From positions 1-5,272 of the forward strand of contig VAYE01000278.1 in the NCBI GenBank assembly GCA_005883235.1: a DNA stretch of 5,272 nucleotides. The letters are read 5' to 3'. The position numbers were made by a program, and so were the translations under genes. This document shows positions 4,848-5,272 of the stretch, piece after piece (position 1 is the first letter of the stretch; every line of letters starts with the position of its first letter). The notes below the pieces were generated by a model. The model ran no database searches. It was not told where the DNA came from and worked only from the letters and a program-made list of their open reading frames with translations. Source of the stretch: Actinomycetota bacterium (GTDB lineage: Bacteria > Actinomycetota > Thermoleophilia > Gaiellales > Gaiellaceae).

Positions 4848-5272
4848 ATGAGTCGCGCGGCCCTCGCCGTGGCTTTGCTGGTCGTCTTCGCGTTGGCGGG
4901 GACGAGCGCCGCGTCGGCGCCACGGTCGGTGAGGAACGGCCGGATCGTCTTCGTCGGGCCAGGGGTCTCGCTGCCGCCGCAACCGACGCTTCTCACCGTC
5001 GCCCCCAACGGCCGCTCGCTCCGCTGGCTCGGCCGCGACGGCGACGTGCAGCCCCGGTTTGCCCCGAGCGGCGAGCGACTCGCGTTCGTACGAACCGGTG
5101 GCGACAAGGCGGCGATCTACTCGACGACGGCGAACGGCAGGAACGAGCGGCTCGTGACGCCTGAAGGCCACGATCCGGTCTGGTCTCCCGACGGGCGGCG
5201 GCTCGCGCTCAGCAACGGCAGCCTCTACGTCGTCGACGCCGACGGCTCGGGACTCCGGATCGTCGCGCAGGA
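4848..5272 (+). CDS. Exported TolB/PD40-type beta-propeller protein (N-terminal 141 residues, cut by window edge)
   Basis: The frame from ATG 4848 stays open to the window end. It begins with a signal peptide: R3, hydrophobic core ALAVALLVVFALAG (5-18) and a likely cleavage site after ASA (A24). Then come WD40-like PD40 blades: GRIVFVGPG (31-39), VQPRFAPSGERLAFVRTG (67-84), HDPVWSPDGRRLALSNGSLYVVDADGSG (108-135). The (F/W)-(A/S)-P-(S/D)-G-x-R/x-L-A motif is the hallmark of TolB-like propellers. Expected location is outside the membrane; such proteins bind partners or ligands, and no catalytic domain is seen so far. No clear Shine-Dalgarno is visible before the ATG. It may be followed outside the window by further blades or a fused domain; the name TolB in the strict Tol-Pal sense is not implied. 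Confidence 0.85.
   Translation, partial: MSRAALAVALLVVFALAGTSAASAPRSVRNGRIVFVGPGVSLPPQPTLLTVAPNGRSLRWLGRDGDVQPRFAPSGERLAFVRTGGDKAAIYSTTANGRNERLVTPEGHDPVWSPDGRRLALSNGSLYVVDADGSGLRIVAQ

Noticed and set aside
4032..5171. 379-codon open frame on the minus strand across the membrane and propeller genes
   Set aside because: The composition (long runs of Arg, Glu, Asp, His, no domain) is that of an antisense shadow, while the plus strand shows transmembrane helices, a signal peptide and propeller motifs.

Overview
The window is GC-rich throughout, with strong G/C preference at third codon positions. It carries genes typical of high-GC Actinobacteriota: a medium-chain-type acyl-CoA dehydrogenase, an M17 leucyl aminopeptidase, an Fsr-like MFS transporter, a single-domain SCP2 protein, lineage-type hypothetical membrane proteins and a secreted beta-propeller protein. 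My best guess is a soil or environmental Thermoleophilia-like actinobacterium (Gaiellales/Solirubrobacterales). That rests on gene style and memory of similar proteins, not on a marker gene.

Layout. Positions 1-2063 hold a minus-strand pair: pepA (576-2063), whose stop overlaps by four bases (GTGA) the GTG start of an acyl-CoA dehydrogenase (579-1, cut by the window edge). Positions 2064-2159 form a divergent control region with a -10-like box for pepA, a perfect 5-bp inverted repeat, and a sequence matching a flagellar/sporulation-type sigma-28 promoter pointing at a small plus-strand gene (2160-2408, 82 aa, unknown). Positions 2409-2611 are non-coding and contain two nearly identical 53-bp direct repeats, each made of two hairpins. 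From 2612 the plus strand carries an Fsr-like MFS gene that lacks its first two transmembrane helices, then an SCP2-domain gene, a 49-aa DUF2269-like membrane fragment, a six-helix membrane protein overlapping it by ATGA, and the start of an exported TolB/PD40-type propeller protein running off the right edge.

How the parts relate. PepA and the acyl-CoA dehydrogenase are probably translationally coupled and fit peptide and amino-acid or fatty-acid catabolism. The plus-strand genes after 2612 are closely spaced, but several have their own -10-like box about 7 nt before the start codon, suggesting leaderless transcripts rather than one tight operon. The points most worth checking are the sigma-28-like promoter with its small gene, the two-hairpin repeat pair, and the two membrane-protein genes that look like deletion products (MFS without TM1-2; DUF2269 without its C-terminal part). 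I see no complete new multi-gene system, no RNA genes and no CRISPR array.
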